Shown: positions 16,848 through 27,508, counted from the stretch's first letter. The stretch: DNA of 64,000 nucleotides from Clostridia bacterium (GCA_017448545.1 JAFSLH010000001.1:1-64000), one strand, 5' to 3'. Numbers and translations are program-made. Notes: a model not told the origin generated them from the sequence alone.

Positions 16848-17552
16848 ATGACAGAGTATAGCCATTGCTATTTTGCGTTTATTGACCTTTTGGGTTTTAA
16901 GGAGATCGTAAAGAAAAAAACGTGTTCAGAAATAGTTACTATATTTGACGAAGTAAAGAAACGCTATTCTATTAATCGTGTTCTCGACGATGATGATGGA
17001 GTCCCAGTCATCCCACCAAAGGATATTCATTACTATATTATGTCAGATAGTATCTGCATTTATATCAACGATGACATTCCATCTGCGCTTCCGATTTTAG
17101 TATGTCTCTGTATGAATCTTCAGGTGCGGATGCTCTGTTTGGACACGCCCATATTGGTCCGCGGAAGCATTTCAAAAGGTGATATTTACGAGGATGATGG
17201 AGTTTTGTTTGGACCGGCTTTGGTAGAAGCTTATATGAGATCTGAAAAACTGGCTCATGTACCTCGAATTGTCATACCGGCCCAGTTATATGAAGAAGTA
17301 AACGATCAAGTCGAAAAAGCATTGCTGGATGGATTCACGTATTTAGAGCAGGATGCATTCTATGTAACCAGGTATATTAACTATTTCTGTGTGCATAGTT
17401 CGACAATTGACCATCGAGAAAATGTGACAAAGTATATTGAAAACACACTGAACTCCTCTTTGGATCAGTCCGTAAGAGAAAAGTATCTATATGTGAAATC
17501 GTGGATGGATTATTACTATCAGCAAGAGAAGATGAAAACGCATGAACACTGA
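16848..17552 (+). CDS. Protein with class III cyclase-like motif pattern
   Basis: A 234-residue protein. Its motif order parallels class III nucleotidyl cyclases: YFAFIDLLGFKEIV near the N-terminus (metal-binding Asp position), YYIMSDSICIYI (second acidic position), then LVRGSISKGDIYE and LFGPALVEAYMRSEKLAHVP, like the G-rich and N-x-A-x-R segments of cyclases. I recall similar uncharacterised proteins as a widespread hypothetical family. It follows hipA by 14 bases and has a GGGAG ribosome binding site. A cyclase or nucleotide-binding role, perhaps in defence, is inference; residues that fix substrate choice cannot be assigned. Confidence 0.5.
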   Translation: MTEYSHCYFAFIDLLGFKEIVKKKTCSEIVTIFDEVKKRYSINRVLDDDDGVPVIPPKDIHYYIMSDSICIYINDDIPSALPILVCLCMNLQVRMLCLDTPILVRGSISKGDIYEDDGVLFGPALVEAYMRSEKLAHVPRIVIPAQLYEEVNDQVEKALLDGFTYLEQDAFYVTRYINYFCVHSSTIDHRENVTKYIENTLNSSLDQSVREKYLYVKSWMDYYYQQEKMKTHEH

Positions 17553-17834
17553 TTCTTCTATTGTTTCCAAAGTTTGGGGAATGAGCAGCCCGTTGGGAGA
17601 TGGCAATGTACCCTACAGCGATTACTGATGCCCCGCACGCACCACTGGTGTATAAACAGATTGAGAACTAGATAACCGGTTTTCTCTTAAATATCTGTGC
17701 CACTATTGGGCATGTATATTCATCTGAAAAGCGGGATAGCGGTTCGATCATGCCCAAAGCCACGATTTCAAAGTGTCGTAATTTTGTCGTCAAACCGCGA
17801 AAATGCGTGATTTGCACATAGGATGGAAAAGGAA

Positions 17835-17861
17835 AAAGCCCCAGAATTGGGGCTTTTTTAG
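17835..17861. terminator. Bidirectional terminator at the island/tRNA-fMet junction
   Basis: AAAGCCCCA pairs with TGGGGCTTT with T-runs on both strands. It lies immediately beyond the 3' end of tRNA-fMet. About 280 bases between the cyclase-like gene and this point show no gene. Confidence 0.75.
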
Positions 17862-17937
<76 letters not shown>

Positions 17938-17947
17938 ACGTACCGCT

Positions 17948-17976
17948 ATTGTAACAGACCGGGCGGGGATTGTCAA
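17948..17976 (-). promoter_or_regulatory. Promoter of tRNA-fMet
   Basis: On the minus strand, TTGACA (17971-17976) and TACAAT (17948-17953) are 17 bases apart, ending 10 bases before the tRNA. This is a near-consensus sigma-A promoter. Confidence 0.85.
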
Positions 17977-18223
17977 CCCCTTGCGCAATCTTTTTCAGCG
18001 CTTTTTTGCCGACAAAAACGAGCGGATAAGGAATCCCGCTGTGCAAATTACGGCGAATAAACGCATAAATATGCGCTCCGGAAATGCGGCGGAAGAAGCT
18101 GCAGAGAGGAAGGGACGGATCGAAATAAGAGGAACGGAGAGAAAACGGGCGACGGCTTGAAAACGAAGGCGGAACGTGGTATGATGGGAACGCCAAATCA
18201 GAAAGCAAGGGAAGGACAACGGT

Positions 18224-19459
18224 ATGGGATGGAAAATCGGGATCGTTGTAATCGTGACAATCGTTTATCTGTATGAGCTGTTTTTGACGCGGCTCGCGCT
18301 GCGTTCCGAGCACAATCCGATTCCGCCGTGCGTTTCGGACGTATACGATGCGGATACGTATCGCACGCGGCAGCGTTACAGCGCGGAGAAGAACCGGCTG
18401 AAGATGCTTCGTTCGACGGTCGTGTTCGCCGTCGATCTTGCGCTGCTGCTGTCGAATGCCTACGCGGCGTTCGCCGGCGTGTTTCCGAAGGACGCATGGA
18501 TGCAGATGTTCGCGGTATTGCTGCTGAACATCGTCTCCACGGTCGTCGAACTGCCGTTTTCGTACTACGATACGATGCACATCGAAGAGAAATACGGATT
18601 CAACCGCACCGATCGAAAGACGTTCGTTGTGGACAGCATCAAGGAATTTGTCCTGCAGTTTTTGCTGATCGTCGGACTCGGGTCCATGGTTTTCGGCATG
18701 CACCAGAGCTTCGGCGACTGGCTGATTCTCGTGTTTGCCGTGTTTGCGACGCTGTTTGTTCTGTTCATCAGTTTCCTGTACCCGTTTTTCAGCCGCATCT
18801 TCAATAAATTCACCCCGCTGGAGGACGGCGAGCTCAAGGAAAAGCTCACCGCGCTGCTCGAGAAAAACGGTTATCACGTCCGCGCAATTCACGTGATGGA
18901 CGCGTCGCGGCGGTCGTCCAAGGCGAACGCCTACTTTGCGGGCTTCGGAAAGATGAAGACGATCGTGTTGTACGATACGCTGCTCGAAGCTATGACGACC
19001 GACGAAATCTGCGCCGTATTCGCGCACGAGATGGGGCATGGATTGCATAAAGATACATTAAAGACGCATATCCTGTCGTTTGCGCAGATGCTGATTCTCG
19101 GCACGCTTGCCTGGCTGACGCTGCGCACCCCGGCGCTGTTTAAGGCGTTCGGTTTTTCGGAAGTCAACTACGGATTCGCGCTGATTCTGATCATGAGCGC
19201 GGAGTTTGCATTGATTCAGCCGCTGTTCGGCCTGCTCTCCAACGCGTTCTCGCGGCGGGCGGAATACCGCGCCGATGCGCATGCGGTGCAGGAAGGGTAC
19301 GGCGAGGAGTTGATTTCCGGGTTGAAGAAGCTGGCGCGCGCGAACTACGGCGACCTTTCGCCGTCGCCGCTGCTGGTTGCGCTTGAGTATTCGCACCCGA
19401 CGCTCGCGCAGCGCATTGAGGCGATCCGCGCTAAGGAAGCGAAAGACAGCGCCGCATAA
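18224..19459 (+). CDS. Ste24-like M48 zinc metalloprotease, membrane bound
   Basis: A 411-residue membrane protease of CAAX prenyl protease 1/HtpX type. It has several hydrophobic helices, PFSYYDTMHIEEKYGFNR typical of Ste24, and the zinc motif HEMGH (AVFAHEMGHGLHKD) with a downstream Glu in the EYRADAHA segment. Bacterial members probably act in membrane protein quality control rather than prenyl processing. AAGGGAAGG precedes the ATG. It starts a plus-strand run of five small genes. Confidence 0.88.
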   Translation: MGWKIGIVVIVTIVYLYELFLTRLALRSEHNPIPPCVSDVYDADTYRTRQRYSAEKNRLKMLRSTVVFAVDLALLLSNAYAAFAGVFPKDAWMQMFAVLLLNIVSTVVELPFSYYDTMHIEEKYGFNRTDRKTFVVDSIKEFVLQFLLIVGLGSMVFGMHQSFGDWLILVFAVFATLFVLFISFLYPFFSRIFNKFTPLEDGELKEKLTALLEKNGYHVRAIHVMDASRRSSKANAYFAGFGKMKTIVLYDTLLEAMTTDEICAVFAHEMGHGLHKDTLKTHILSFAQMLILGTLAWLTLRTPALFKAFGFSEVNYGFALILIMSAEFALIQPLFGLLSNAFSRRAEYRADAHAVQEGYGEELISGLKKLARANYGDLSPSPLLVALEYSHPTLAQRIEAIRAKEAKDSAA

Positions 19460-19474
19460 GAAGGGGTAGACGGT

Positions 19475-19966
19475 ATGCTGAAGATTGCGCCGCTGTCGGA
19501 AGAATTGATTCCGGAGATTGCGCCGCTGGCCGCGCAGTTTCGGGTGACGCTGCAAGCGTTTCGCGGGATCACGGTCGAGCCGAACGCTGCGGCGGGGGCG
19601 GAGGAGCTGCGGGAATACCGGGACGCCGGGTTTCCGATGTTTGCGGCCAATCTCGACGGAACGTATTGCGGCTATCTTGTCTGCCGCGTGGACGAGCCCT
19701 GCGTTTGGGTCGAATCCATTTTCGTTTTGCCGGCGTATCGCCGGCAGGGCGTCGCCGCGGCTTTGTATCAACAGGCGGAGGAGATTGCCGCCTCGTTCGG
19801 CGAGGATACCGTATACAACTATGTCCATCCGAACAACGCGCCCATGATCGCGTTTTTGAAATCCAAAGGATACACCGTCCTGAACCTGATCGAGATTCGC
19901 AAACCGTACCGCGGCGAACGGCTCACGCAGCAGATTCCGGTCGGAGAGAACCGGTTCGATTATTGA
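19475..19966 (+). CDS. GNAT-family N-acetyltransferase
   Basis: A 163-residue protein with GNAT motif A: VESIFVLPAYRRQGVAAALY binds the acetyl-CoA pyrophosphate through R-R-Q-G-V-A. Motif B is YVHPNNAPMIAFLKSKGY. The substrate is unknown. It lies 15 bases after the protease gene and is probably co-transcribed. Confidence 0.82.
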   Translation: MLKIAPLSEELIPEIAPLAAQFRVTLQAFRGITVEPNAAAGAEELREYRDAGFPMFAANLDGTYCGYLVCRVDEPCVWVESIFVLPAYRRQGVAAALYQQAEEIAASFGEDTVYNYVHPNNAPMIAFLKSKGYTVLNLIEIRKPYRGERLTQQIPVGENRFDY

Positions 19967-19976
19967 GGGGGAAAGC

Positions 19977-20366
19977 ATGTTTGACTGCGCCGCATTTATC
20001 ACAGCGGTTTTGAAACAGGACCGGAACGACTTGCGCCAATTCTTTGCACCGGACGCCGTCATTCAATGGCCCTGCACGAACGAACGCTTCACGGTCGAGG
20101 AATACCTGGATGCGAATTGTCTGTATCCGGGGAAGTGGACCGGAACAATCGAAGCCGTCTACCGTGCGGCGCCCGTGACTGTTCTTGTAACAAAGGTTTG
20201 GGACGAGGATCGTACCGCGTCGTTTCATTGCGTGTCTTTTGTGCAGTGCCGCGATGATCAAATTGCATCGTTGGAGGAGTACTGGGCGGAGGACGGCGAG
20301 CCGCCGATGTGGCGACAGGAACATAAGATCGGGAGGCCGATCCGCATGGGAAAGGAAACAGAATGA
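19977..20366 (+). CDS. SnoaL/NTF2-like small protein
   Basis: A 129-residue protein with the cone-like NTF2 pattern: an N-terminal helix (DCAAFITAVLKQDRNDLRQF), FAPDAVIQWPCTNERFTVEEY and a terminal strand (IASLEEYWAEDGEPPMW). Such proteins may be isomerases, binding proteins or unknown. A GAGGGGG site precedes the ATG. It overlaps the next gene by four bases. Confidence 0.7.
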   Translation: MFDCAAFITAVLKQDRNDLRQFFAPDAVIQWPCTNERFTVEEYLDANCLYPGKWTGTIEAVYRAAPVTVLVTKVWDEDRTASFHCVSFVQCRDDQIASLEEYWAEDGEPPMWRQEHKIGRPIRMGKETE

Positions 20367-21013
20367 ACGAAGAACGGATCAGACGGACGGAAACGTTTTT
20401 GAAGGCGCGGTTTGACGGCAGCGCTTATTTTTCGGCAAACCCGGCGGCGAAGGCGTACCGGCTGGAGCATACGTACCGCGTGGCGAACATCGGCCGCAGG
20501 ATCGCGCAAAAAGAGGGCCTTGACGAAACCGAAATGGTGATCGCCTGCCTTCTGCACGACGTCGCGTATTGCGAAGAATTCGGAGAAAACGGCTGGATGG
20601 AGCACGGTCGCCGGTCGGCGCAGATCGCGCGCCCGTTTCTGACGGAGCTGGGCATGGAGAAGGACCGGATCGACGAGATCTGCTACGGGATCGCGATCCA
20701 TGTGGACGATCAGGCGGACTTTCCGGGCGAGCGCACGCCGTTTGCCCTGACCGTCGGCGACGCGGACAATCTCGACCGGTTCGACGTTTACCGGATCCAT
20801 GAAACGCTCTGCCGGGAAGGTTTTCTGGAAAAGAGCCTTGCGGAAAAGGCCGCGTTTTGCGAAGAGCGGATGGCGAAGCTGCGCCGATGGAAGGAAATGC
20901 CGCTTGCGACGCCGACCGCCGAAGCGCTTTGGAAGGAACGGCTGTCGTTCTATCTTTCGTTTTACGAAAAGCTCGCCGCACAGCTCCGGGAGAGCCAAAC
21001 AATCTGCTTGTGA
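20363..21013 (+). CDS. HD-domain phosphohydrolase
   Basis: A 216-residue HD protein. Metal ligands are visible as H35 (RLEHTYRVANI), the HD pair in CLLHDVAY, and a later Asp in VGDADNLDRFDVYR. IAIHVDD supplies a further His/Asp. The substrate is unknown; small HD proteins of this kind act on nucleotides or phosphate esters. The ATGA overlap with the NTF2-like gene indicates coupling. Confidence 0.8.
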   Translation: MNEERIRRTETFLKARFDGSAYFSANPAAKAYRLEHTYRVANIGRRIAQKEGLDETEMVIACLLHDVAYCEEFGENGWMEHGRRSAQIARPFLTELGMEKDRIDEICYGIAIHVDDQADFPGERTPFALTVGDADNLDRFDVYRIHETLCREGFLEKSLAEKAAFCEERMAKLRRWKEMPLATPTAEALWKERLSFYLSFYEKLAAQLRESQTICL

Positions 21014-21054
21014 ATGTGATTCACGAACCGAGCCCGCTGCAGGGAGGACGCAGT

Positions 21055-21825
21055 ATGGATATTCTTTTCGAGACCGTTCCGCCGATGTACGGCGCCGTGC
21101 ATCTCGCGATTCTGGCGGGGGTGCTTGCGATCGCCGTGCTTGCGGCAGTTTTCTTTCCGCGCATGAAGGAGCGCACGCTTCTGACGCTTCTGCTCGTTCT
21201 CGGCGCATGTATGCTTGCGGCCGAGGCCTGGAAACAGTGGTTCGTTTCGGAATATGTTTATCAAGGCGTGAAAACGGCGTGGTTTTTCCCGTGGCAGCTC
21301 TGCAGCATGGCGATGTACTGCTCGTTCCTTGTGCGGTTTCTGAAGGGCCGGGCGCAGGATACGGTGCTTGTGTTTCTCGCGTCGTTCTCGCTCGTCGCAG
21401 CCGTCGCGGCGCTGCTGTTCCCAGGCGATATGATGCGGCCGCAGATCGCGCTGTTTGGCCACAGCTTCTTGTACCATACGCTGATGGTCGTGGAGTCGAT
21501 CGCCGCCGCCGTGATTCTTTCGCGCCGCAAACGCGCGAAATTCCTGCCCGCCGCGGTGTTGTTCCTCGGCATGGCACTGGTTGCGGAGCTTGTCAACGTC
21601 GGTAGCCATCTCTATTTCGGTAAACCCGATATCGAAGCGAACATGTTCAACATCACGCCCTATTACCCTTCGAATCAGCCCGTTTTCAGCACCATCGCCG
21701 AAAAACTGGGCATTCTCCCGGAAATATTCGTCTACCTTGCCGTGATCATTCTCGTAAGCTGGGGCGTATACGGCCTGCTGTACCTTTTTGCGGGGATTAA
21801 GCGGAAAGGGAAACGGGTTGCGTAA
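21055..21825 (+). CDS. YwaF/TMEM164-like integral membrane protein
   Basis: A 256-residue protein with about seven hydrophobic helices. AWFFPWQLCSMAMYCSFLV and GHSFLYHTLMVVESI match the conserved polar positions of the YwaF family (TMEM164-like), for which an acyltransferase-like role has been proposed. The ATG at 21055 has GGGAGG upstream; earlier in-frame starts lie inside the HD gene. The function in bacteria is not established. Confidence 0.7.
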   Translation: MDILFETVPPMYGAVHLAILAGVLAIAVLAAVFFPRMKERTLLTLLLVLGACMLAAEAWKQWFVSEYVYQGVKTAWFFPWQLCSMAMYCSFLVRFLKGRAQDTVLVFLASFSLVAAVAALLFPGDMMRPQIALFGHSFLYHTLMVVESIAAAVILSRRKRAKFLPAAVLFLGMALVAELVNVGSHLYFGKPDIEANMFNITPYYPSNQPVFSTIAEKLGILPEIFVYLAVIILVSWGVYGLLYLFAGIKRKGKRVA

Positions 21826-21894
21826 AAAAGAGGAATGCGCCCGTTTAATTGATGCGTTTTCCTTTTCAACCACCATATTGAGTTTTTTGATGAA

Positions 21895-22148
21895 TAACCT
21901 CTTTTGCTCCGGAAGACAAAGAGGTCAGTGATGTTTGCGTCTGTCGACGCAAGTGATGTAATGCCTTACGGCATAATGATGTTTTGCGGCTTTGCCGCAA
22001 AGTGATGTGATGTGTTCCGCTATCGTGCCGCAGGCACACATCATGCACGAAGTGCGCATCACGTCGTAAGACATATCACGTTCCGCAACAGCGGAACACA
22101 TCGTTCAAAAAAGCGCCTTTTGTCTTGGGAGACAAAAGACGCTTTTTT
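21895..22148. repeat. Fold-back repeat of many small hairpins
   Basis: A run of short hairpins (TGCGTC/GACGCA, ATGCC/GGCAT, TTGCGGC/GCCGCAA, GTGCC/GGCAC, TTCCGC/GCGGAA) is separated by TGATGT in the left half and by its complement-like ACATCA/CACATC in the right half. The whole block is therefore one large imperfect inverted repeat. It ends in a strong stem, CTTTTGTCT/AGACAAAAG flanked by A6 and T6 (22107-22148), which could also terminate transcription. No coding frame is convincing. It looks like a MITE/REP-type repeat. Confidence 0.7.
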
Positions 22149-22150
22149 GT

Positions 22151-22172
22151 TTGGAGCAGGTAACGGGACTCG
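22151..22172 (-). pseudogene. Duplicated 3' tip of tRNA-Gly
   Basis: These 22 bases are identical to 22342-22363, the 3' end of the tRNA-Gly gene. Both copies are preceded (plus strand) by a terminator-like hairpin. The 170 bases between them are GC-rich and contain no gene that I can support. The copy may be left from an insertion at, or duplication of, the tRNA end. Confidence 0.7.
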
Positions 22173-22307
22173 TTTGCGGCGGTGGAAATCGGGCAGGTCT
22201 GCTTGCGCTCCGCACGGCGCAGCCCGCCCTGCCGCAAACCCGCTTCGCTGCAAAAACGTCCACCGGACGCTTTTGCGGACGCTCAGTCGAGTCCCTCGAT
22301 TCCGGAC

Positions 22308-22343
22308 AAAAGAAAAGAACCGCCGAAGCAGTTCTTTTCTTTT
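22308..22343 (-). terminator. Terminator of the tRNA operon
   Basis: A 13-base perfect stem (AAAAGAAAAGAAC with GTTCTTTTCTTTT) around a 10-base loop, directly after tRNA-Gly on the minus strand. Confidence 0.75.
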
Positions 22344-22416
22344 GGAGCAGGTAACGGGACTCGAACCCGTGACCTCAGCTTGGAAGGCTAATGTGTTACC
22401 ACTACACTATACCTGC
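22343..22416 (-). tRNA. tRNA-Gly (TCC)
   Basis: A 74-base cloverleaf with acceptor GCAGGTA/TACCTGC, anticodon loop CTTCCAA and encoded CCA. Last gene of the six-tRNA operon. Confidence 0.95.
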
Positions 22417-22419
22417 CCG

Positions 22420-22503
22420 TGGTGCGGACGAAGAGACTTGAACTCATACGCCTATGGCACCGGAACCTAAATCCGGCGCGTCTGCCAATTCCGCCACGTC
22501 CGC
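22420..22503 (-). tRNA. tRNA-Leu (TAG)
   Basis: An 84-base class II tRNA with long variable arm, acceptor GCGGACG/CGTCCGC, anticodon loop TTTAGGT and encoded CCA. Confidence 0.95.
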
Positions 22504-22513
22504 TCGGATATCC

Positions 22514-22589
22514 TGGTGACCCGTCGGGGATTCGAACCCCGGACACCTTGATTAAAAGTCAAGTGCTCTACCGACTGAGCTAACGAGTC
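22514..22589 (-). tRNA. tRNA-Lys (TTT)
   Basis: 76 bases, acceptor GACTCGT/ACGGGTC, anticodon loop CTTTTAA, encoded CCA. Confidence 0.95.
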
Positions 22590-22593
22590 ATAA

Positions 22594-22668
22594 TGGCTGG
22601 GGCGGCGCGATTTGAACGCACGAATGACGGAGTCAAAGTCCGTTGCCTTACCGCTTGGCTACGCCCCA
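22594..22668 (-). tRNA. tRNA-Gln (TTG)
   Basis: 75 bases, acceptor TGGGGCG/CGCCCCA, anticodon loop CTTTGAC, encoded CCA. Confidence 0.95.
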
Positions 22669-22676
22669 GCGAAACG

Positions 22677-22707
22677 GTTCAAAGTCGGGACAAACCCGAC
22701 TTTGAAC
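22677..22707 (-). other. Processing or attenuating hairpin between tRNA-His and tRNA-Gln
   Basis: GTTCAAAGTCGGG pairs perfectly with CCCGACTTTGAAC around ACAAA. There is no long T-run, so it may be a processing or stability element rather than a full terminator. Confidence 0.55.
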
Positions 22708-22712
22708 GCAAA

Positions 22713-22789
22713 TGGGGTGGGTAGTGGGACTCGAACCCACGACCTCCAGAGCCACAATCTGGCATTCTAGCCAACTGAACTATACCCAC
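22713..22789 (-). tRNA. tRNA-His (GTG)
   Basis: 77 bases, acceptor GTGGGTA/TACCCAC, anticodon loop TTGTGGC, encoded CCA. Confidence 0.95.
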
Positions 22790-22812
22790 CATGCAGCGTT
22801 GCGTTGCGGTTC

Positions 22813-22844
22813 GCATTACCCGTCGATTCCCCGACGGGTAATGC
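22813..22844 (-). other. Hairpin between tRNA-Arg and tRNA-His
   Basis: GCATTACCCGTCG pairs perfectly with CGACGGGTAATGC. Like the next spacer hairpin it has no strong T-run, so processing is likelier than termination. Confidence 0.5.
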
Positions 22845-22848
22845 CAAA

Positions 22849-22925
22849 TGGCGCGCCTGCAGGGATTCGAACCCGGGACCTACGGCTTAGAAGGCCGTTG
22901 CTCTATCCTGCTGAGCTACAGACGC
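22849..22925 (-). tRNA. tRNA-Arg (TCT)
   Basis: 77 bases, acceptor GCGTCTG/CAGGCGC, anticodon loop CTTCTAA, encoded CCA. First gene of the tRNA operon. Confidence 0.95.
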
Positions 22926-22944
22926 ATCGCAGTTCCGAATTCAT

Positions 22945-22973
22945 ATTGTAACAGACAAACCGACTTCTGTCAA
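22945..22973 (-). promoter_or_regulatory. Promoter of the six-tRNA operon
   Basis: On the minus strand TTGACA (22968-22973) and TACAAT (22945-22950) are separated by 17 bases, just after the SEC-C gene and 19 bases before tRNA-Arg. Confidence 0.85.
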
Positions 22974-22984
22974 TGATTTTTTCG

Positions 22985-23485
22985 TTATCTTCCGCAGCAC
23001 TTTTTGTACTTTTTCCCGCTGCCGCAGGGGCAGGGATCGTTCCGGCCGACCGTCGGCGCGGCGACAAAAATCTGCGACTTACGGTATTCTTTGGCAAGCG
23101 CTTTCCGCTGCTCCTCGGTGCGGACGCCGTTCCATTCGGGCAGGTTGTAAAGCCAGTCCGCCTTGGCGCGGTGCATGTGCTGGTACAGGAGGTCAAAATC
23201 GACCTTCAGCGCAACCGTGCTGTTTTCGTCGAGCGCATCGAGATCCAGCTCGCCGTCCGCAAGGCTGTCGTTGATGCCGTCCAGAAAGCCGACAAACACG
23301 TACGGCTCCATGCCGAACTCTTCGGCAAGCTCCGCAACGGTTCCGGTGTAAACCTTGTCATGGTTCGCAAGAATCTTGCGATAGTTTTCCGTCTCCGCCG
23401 CAAAATAGGTTTTCCAATACTGGCTGTATTCTTCCTGTGTGCGCTGCTGCTGCGCAACCGATTGCCATTCTCCGTATAAACTCAT
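22985..23485 (-). CDS. SEC-C motif protein
   Basis: A 166-residue protein ending in the SEC-C zinc motif ([20 protein letters not shown]). This motif is known from the SecA C-terminus and many small proteins, where it binds zinc and often ribosomes or SecB-like partners. The N-terminal 130 residues are helical and acidic, without a named domain. It overlaps rimI by four bases and closes the queA-tgt-tsaE-tsaB-rimI operon. Confidence 0.8.
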   Translation of the reverse strand: MSLYGEWQSVAQQQRTQEEYSQYWKTYFAAETENYRKILANHDKVYTGTVAELAEEFGMEPYVFVGFLDGINDSLADGELDLDALDENSTVALKVDFDLLYQHMHRAKADWLYNLPEWNGVRTEEQRKALAKEYRKSQIFVAAPTVGRNDPCPCGSGKKYKKCCGR

Positions 23486-24006
23486 TCCGACGCCCCCTTC
23501 TTCTCAAACGTTTCCCATTGTAATGCAAAGTCGCTCAGGATGCAAGTATTGTTTTGCACGGTTCTCTGAATATTTACGTTCCAGAGCAGCAGCGCGCCCT
23601 CGCCGGTGTCGGAATAGTACCGTCTGCGATACCCCTGCTGTTCAAAATCGAACTTCCGGTACATGTCCCGGGCGACGCGATTCGTCTCGCGCACTTCCAG
23701 CGTCATCGACGTCGCGCCGTAGTAATCGCCGACCTCCATCGCCGCAAGCAGCAGCGACTTCCCGACGCCCGCGCGCCGCTCAGCCGGATCGACGGCGATG
23801 TTCGTGATGTGACACTCGTCGAACAGCACCCACATGCCGCAGTAGCCGATCAGCTTCCCGTCGCGCTCCGCAACGAGATAATGCGCAAATTTGTTGTTCA
23901 GCTCGGACGCGATCGACGCTTTTGACCACGGTGACCGAAACGACAGCAGCTCGATCCGGTGGACGTCGTTTACGTCCTTTTTCTGCATGGCGCGAATCGT
24001 CATCAT
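23482..24006 (-). CDS. rimI: RimI-like protein N-acetyltransferase
   Basis: A 174-residue GNAT protein. It has [20 protein letters not shown] (acetyl-CoA loop R-R-A-G-V-G) and the RimI-type [30 protein letters not shown] end. RimI acetylates the N-terminus of ribosomal protein S18 in enterobacteria; in Firmicutes it commonly sits beside tsaB. The start ([10 protein letters not shown]) overlaps the tsaB stop by four bases. About 25 residues beyond the usual C-terminus have no known role. Confidence 0.88.
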   Translation of the reverse strand: MMTIRAMQKKDVNDVHRIELLSFRSPWSKASIASELNNKFAHYLVAERDGKLIGYCGMWVLFDECHITNIAVDPAERRAGVGKSLLLAAMEVGDYYGATSMTLEVRETNRVARDMYRKFDFEQQGYRRRYYSDTGEGALLLWNVNIQRTVQNNTCILSDFALQWETFEKKGASE

Positions 24007-24599
24007 AACTGCTTCATCCGTTCTGCCTGCGACGGCTTCAGGTAGAGAGGGGAGACCTGCGCCTGCCCGTCCCGTCCCGCGGCAAGCGCTACGACGTCGG
24101 CCGCCGCCGGCAGTTCGCCGCCGAACGCCGTTCCGACGGTTTTGCAGCCGTTTGGCAGCGCCGCCGTAAACGGCTCGATCTCGCACGCGCACGGCGCAGC
24201 GACGCATTCGCCGCCATGGTATACCGCGCCGTACCCGTTTCCGTTGCGCGCGTCGATCAGGGCACAGACCGTCGTGCCCGGCGCAAAGCCGCCCGCCCGG
24301 TGCGCCAGCGCTTCGAGCGAGTTCACCGCAATGACCGGCTTGTTATGCGCAAGGCCGAGCGCGTTCGCCATGCAGACGCCGATCCGCACGCCGGTGAACG
24401 AACCGGGGCCGACGTCCGCGACAAACGCGTCCATGTCGCGGGTTGAAAGCCCGTTTTCACGCAGCAATTCTTCCGCCGCCGGAAGCACCGATTCGGCGTG
24501 CCGCTTTTCGCCGGACAGCGTTTTTTGCACGACGGCGCCGTCGAGGTACAGCGCGACGGACGCGATCGCATCCGTTGTTTCAAATCCGAGAATATTCAT
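24003..24599 (-). CDS. tsaB: TsaB, tRNA t6A modification protein
   Basis: A 198-residue ASKHA-fold protein. It starts MNILGFETTDAIASVALYLD and carries the VGPGSFTGVRIGVCMANALG signature of TsaB. TsaB scaffolds TsaD and TsaE in synthesis of N6-threonylcarbamoyladenosine at position 37 of ANN-decoding tRNAs. The start overlaps the tsaE stop by four bases. No tsaD is present in the window. Confidence 0.92.
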   Translation of the reverse strand: MNILGFETTDAIASVALYLDGAVVQKTLSGEKRHAESVLPAAEELLRENGLSTRDMDAFVADVGPGSFTGVRIGVCMANALGLAHNKPVIAVNSLEALAHRAGGFAPGTTVCALIDARNGNGYGAVYHGGECVAAPCACEIEPFTAALPNGCKTVGTAFGGELPAAADVVALAAGRDGQAQVSPLYLKPSQAERMKQL

Positions 24600-25041
24600 A
24601 ACCGTTCCACCAGCTTTTGATAGCATTCGCCGCAGGGCGTCAGCGTAACCGTGCGGGCCTCCATGCCTGCGCCGTCGATCCGGACGTCCAGCCGTTCCTT
24701 CGGCAGGCAGCCCGGAACGAGGTTCGCCCATTCCATCAGCAGCACGCCGCCGGCGGCAAGGTAGTCCGAGAACCCGATCGCATACAGTTCGTCTTCATCG
24801 GCGAGCCGGTACGCGTCAAAGTGAAAAAGCCGCGGCGTCGTGGGGTATTCCTGCACGATCGTAAAGGTCGGGCTGGTCAGCCGGTCCACGCCGAACGCCG
24901 ATGCAACGCCGCGCGCCAGCACGCTTTTTCCCGCGCCGAGATTGCCGTACAGCGCGACGAACGCGCCCGCCGGGAGCAGCTTGCCGAGCCGTCTCCCCAG
25001 CGCCAGCATGTCCGCTTCGGATTCCATCGTCATCGTGCGCA

Positions 25042-25042
<1 letters not shown>
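24596..25042 (-). CDS. tsaE: TsaE, ATPase for tRNA t6A synthesis
   Basis: A 148-residue P-loop protein with Walker A GNLGAGKSVLARG, the family's TSPTFTIVQEY and HFDAYRL motifs, and LLMEWANLVP. It supplies ATPase activity to the TsaBDE complex. The ATG at 25042 shares one base with the tgt stop. Earlier in-frame codons lie inside tgt and are not used. Confidence 0.93.
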
Positions 25043-27208
<2,166 letters not shown>

Positions 27209-27263
27209 TCGCCGTTTCTCCCCGAACTCCAAAATACGGACGCCGTTCGCAAAACGAAAGAAA

Positions 27264-27299
27264 GAAGCCCCAAAGCAGTAAAAATGCTGCCTTGGGGCT
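27264..27299 (-). terminator. Terminator of tRNA-Ser
   Basis: AAGCCCCAAAGCAG pairs with CTGCCTTGGGGCTT (one mismatch or bulge). On the minus strand it is followed by CTTTCTTTC. Confidence 0.7.
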
Positions 27300-27390
27300 T
27301 GGCGCAGAGAAAGGGATTCGAACCCTTGATACGGTTCCCCGTATACACGATTTCCAGTCGTGCGCCTTAGACCAGCTCAGCCATCTCTGC
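27300..27390 (-). tRNA. tRNA-Ser (GGA)
   Basis: A 91-base class II tRNA with long variable arm, acceptor GCAGAGA/TCTCTGC, anticodon loop CTGGAAA and encoded CCA. Confidence 0.95.
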
Positions 27391-27414
27391 ATAGCGCGAA
27401 CTGCACCATGGGAT

Positions 27415-27443
27415 ATATTACAATATCCGGCCCAAAAAAGCAA
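27415..27443 (-). promoter_or_regulatory. Promoter of tRNA-Ser
   Basis: Minus strand TTGCTT (27438-27443) and TAATAT (27415-27420) with a 17-base spacer, 25 bases before the tRNA. Confidence 0.6.
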
Positions 27444-27508
27444 CCCCTTTTTTGAAAAATCTGCGTCTGCTCGATTCGGCAGAAAGGAAGAAAAAACGCC
27501 GCTCACTC

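Noticed and set aside
22012..22470. Plus-strand frames across the fold-back repeat and the tRNA genes
   Set aside because: They overlap tRNA-Gly and tRNA-Leu and read the GTRTRDLS/LEPVTSA-type peptides typical of antisense tRNA.
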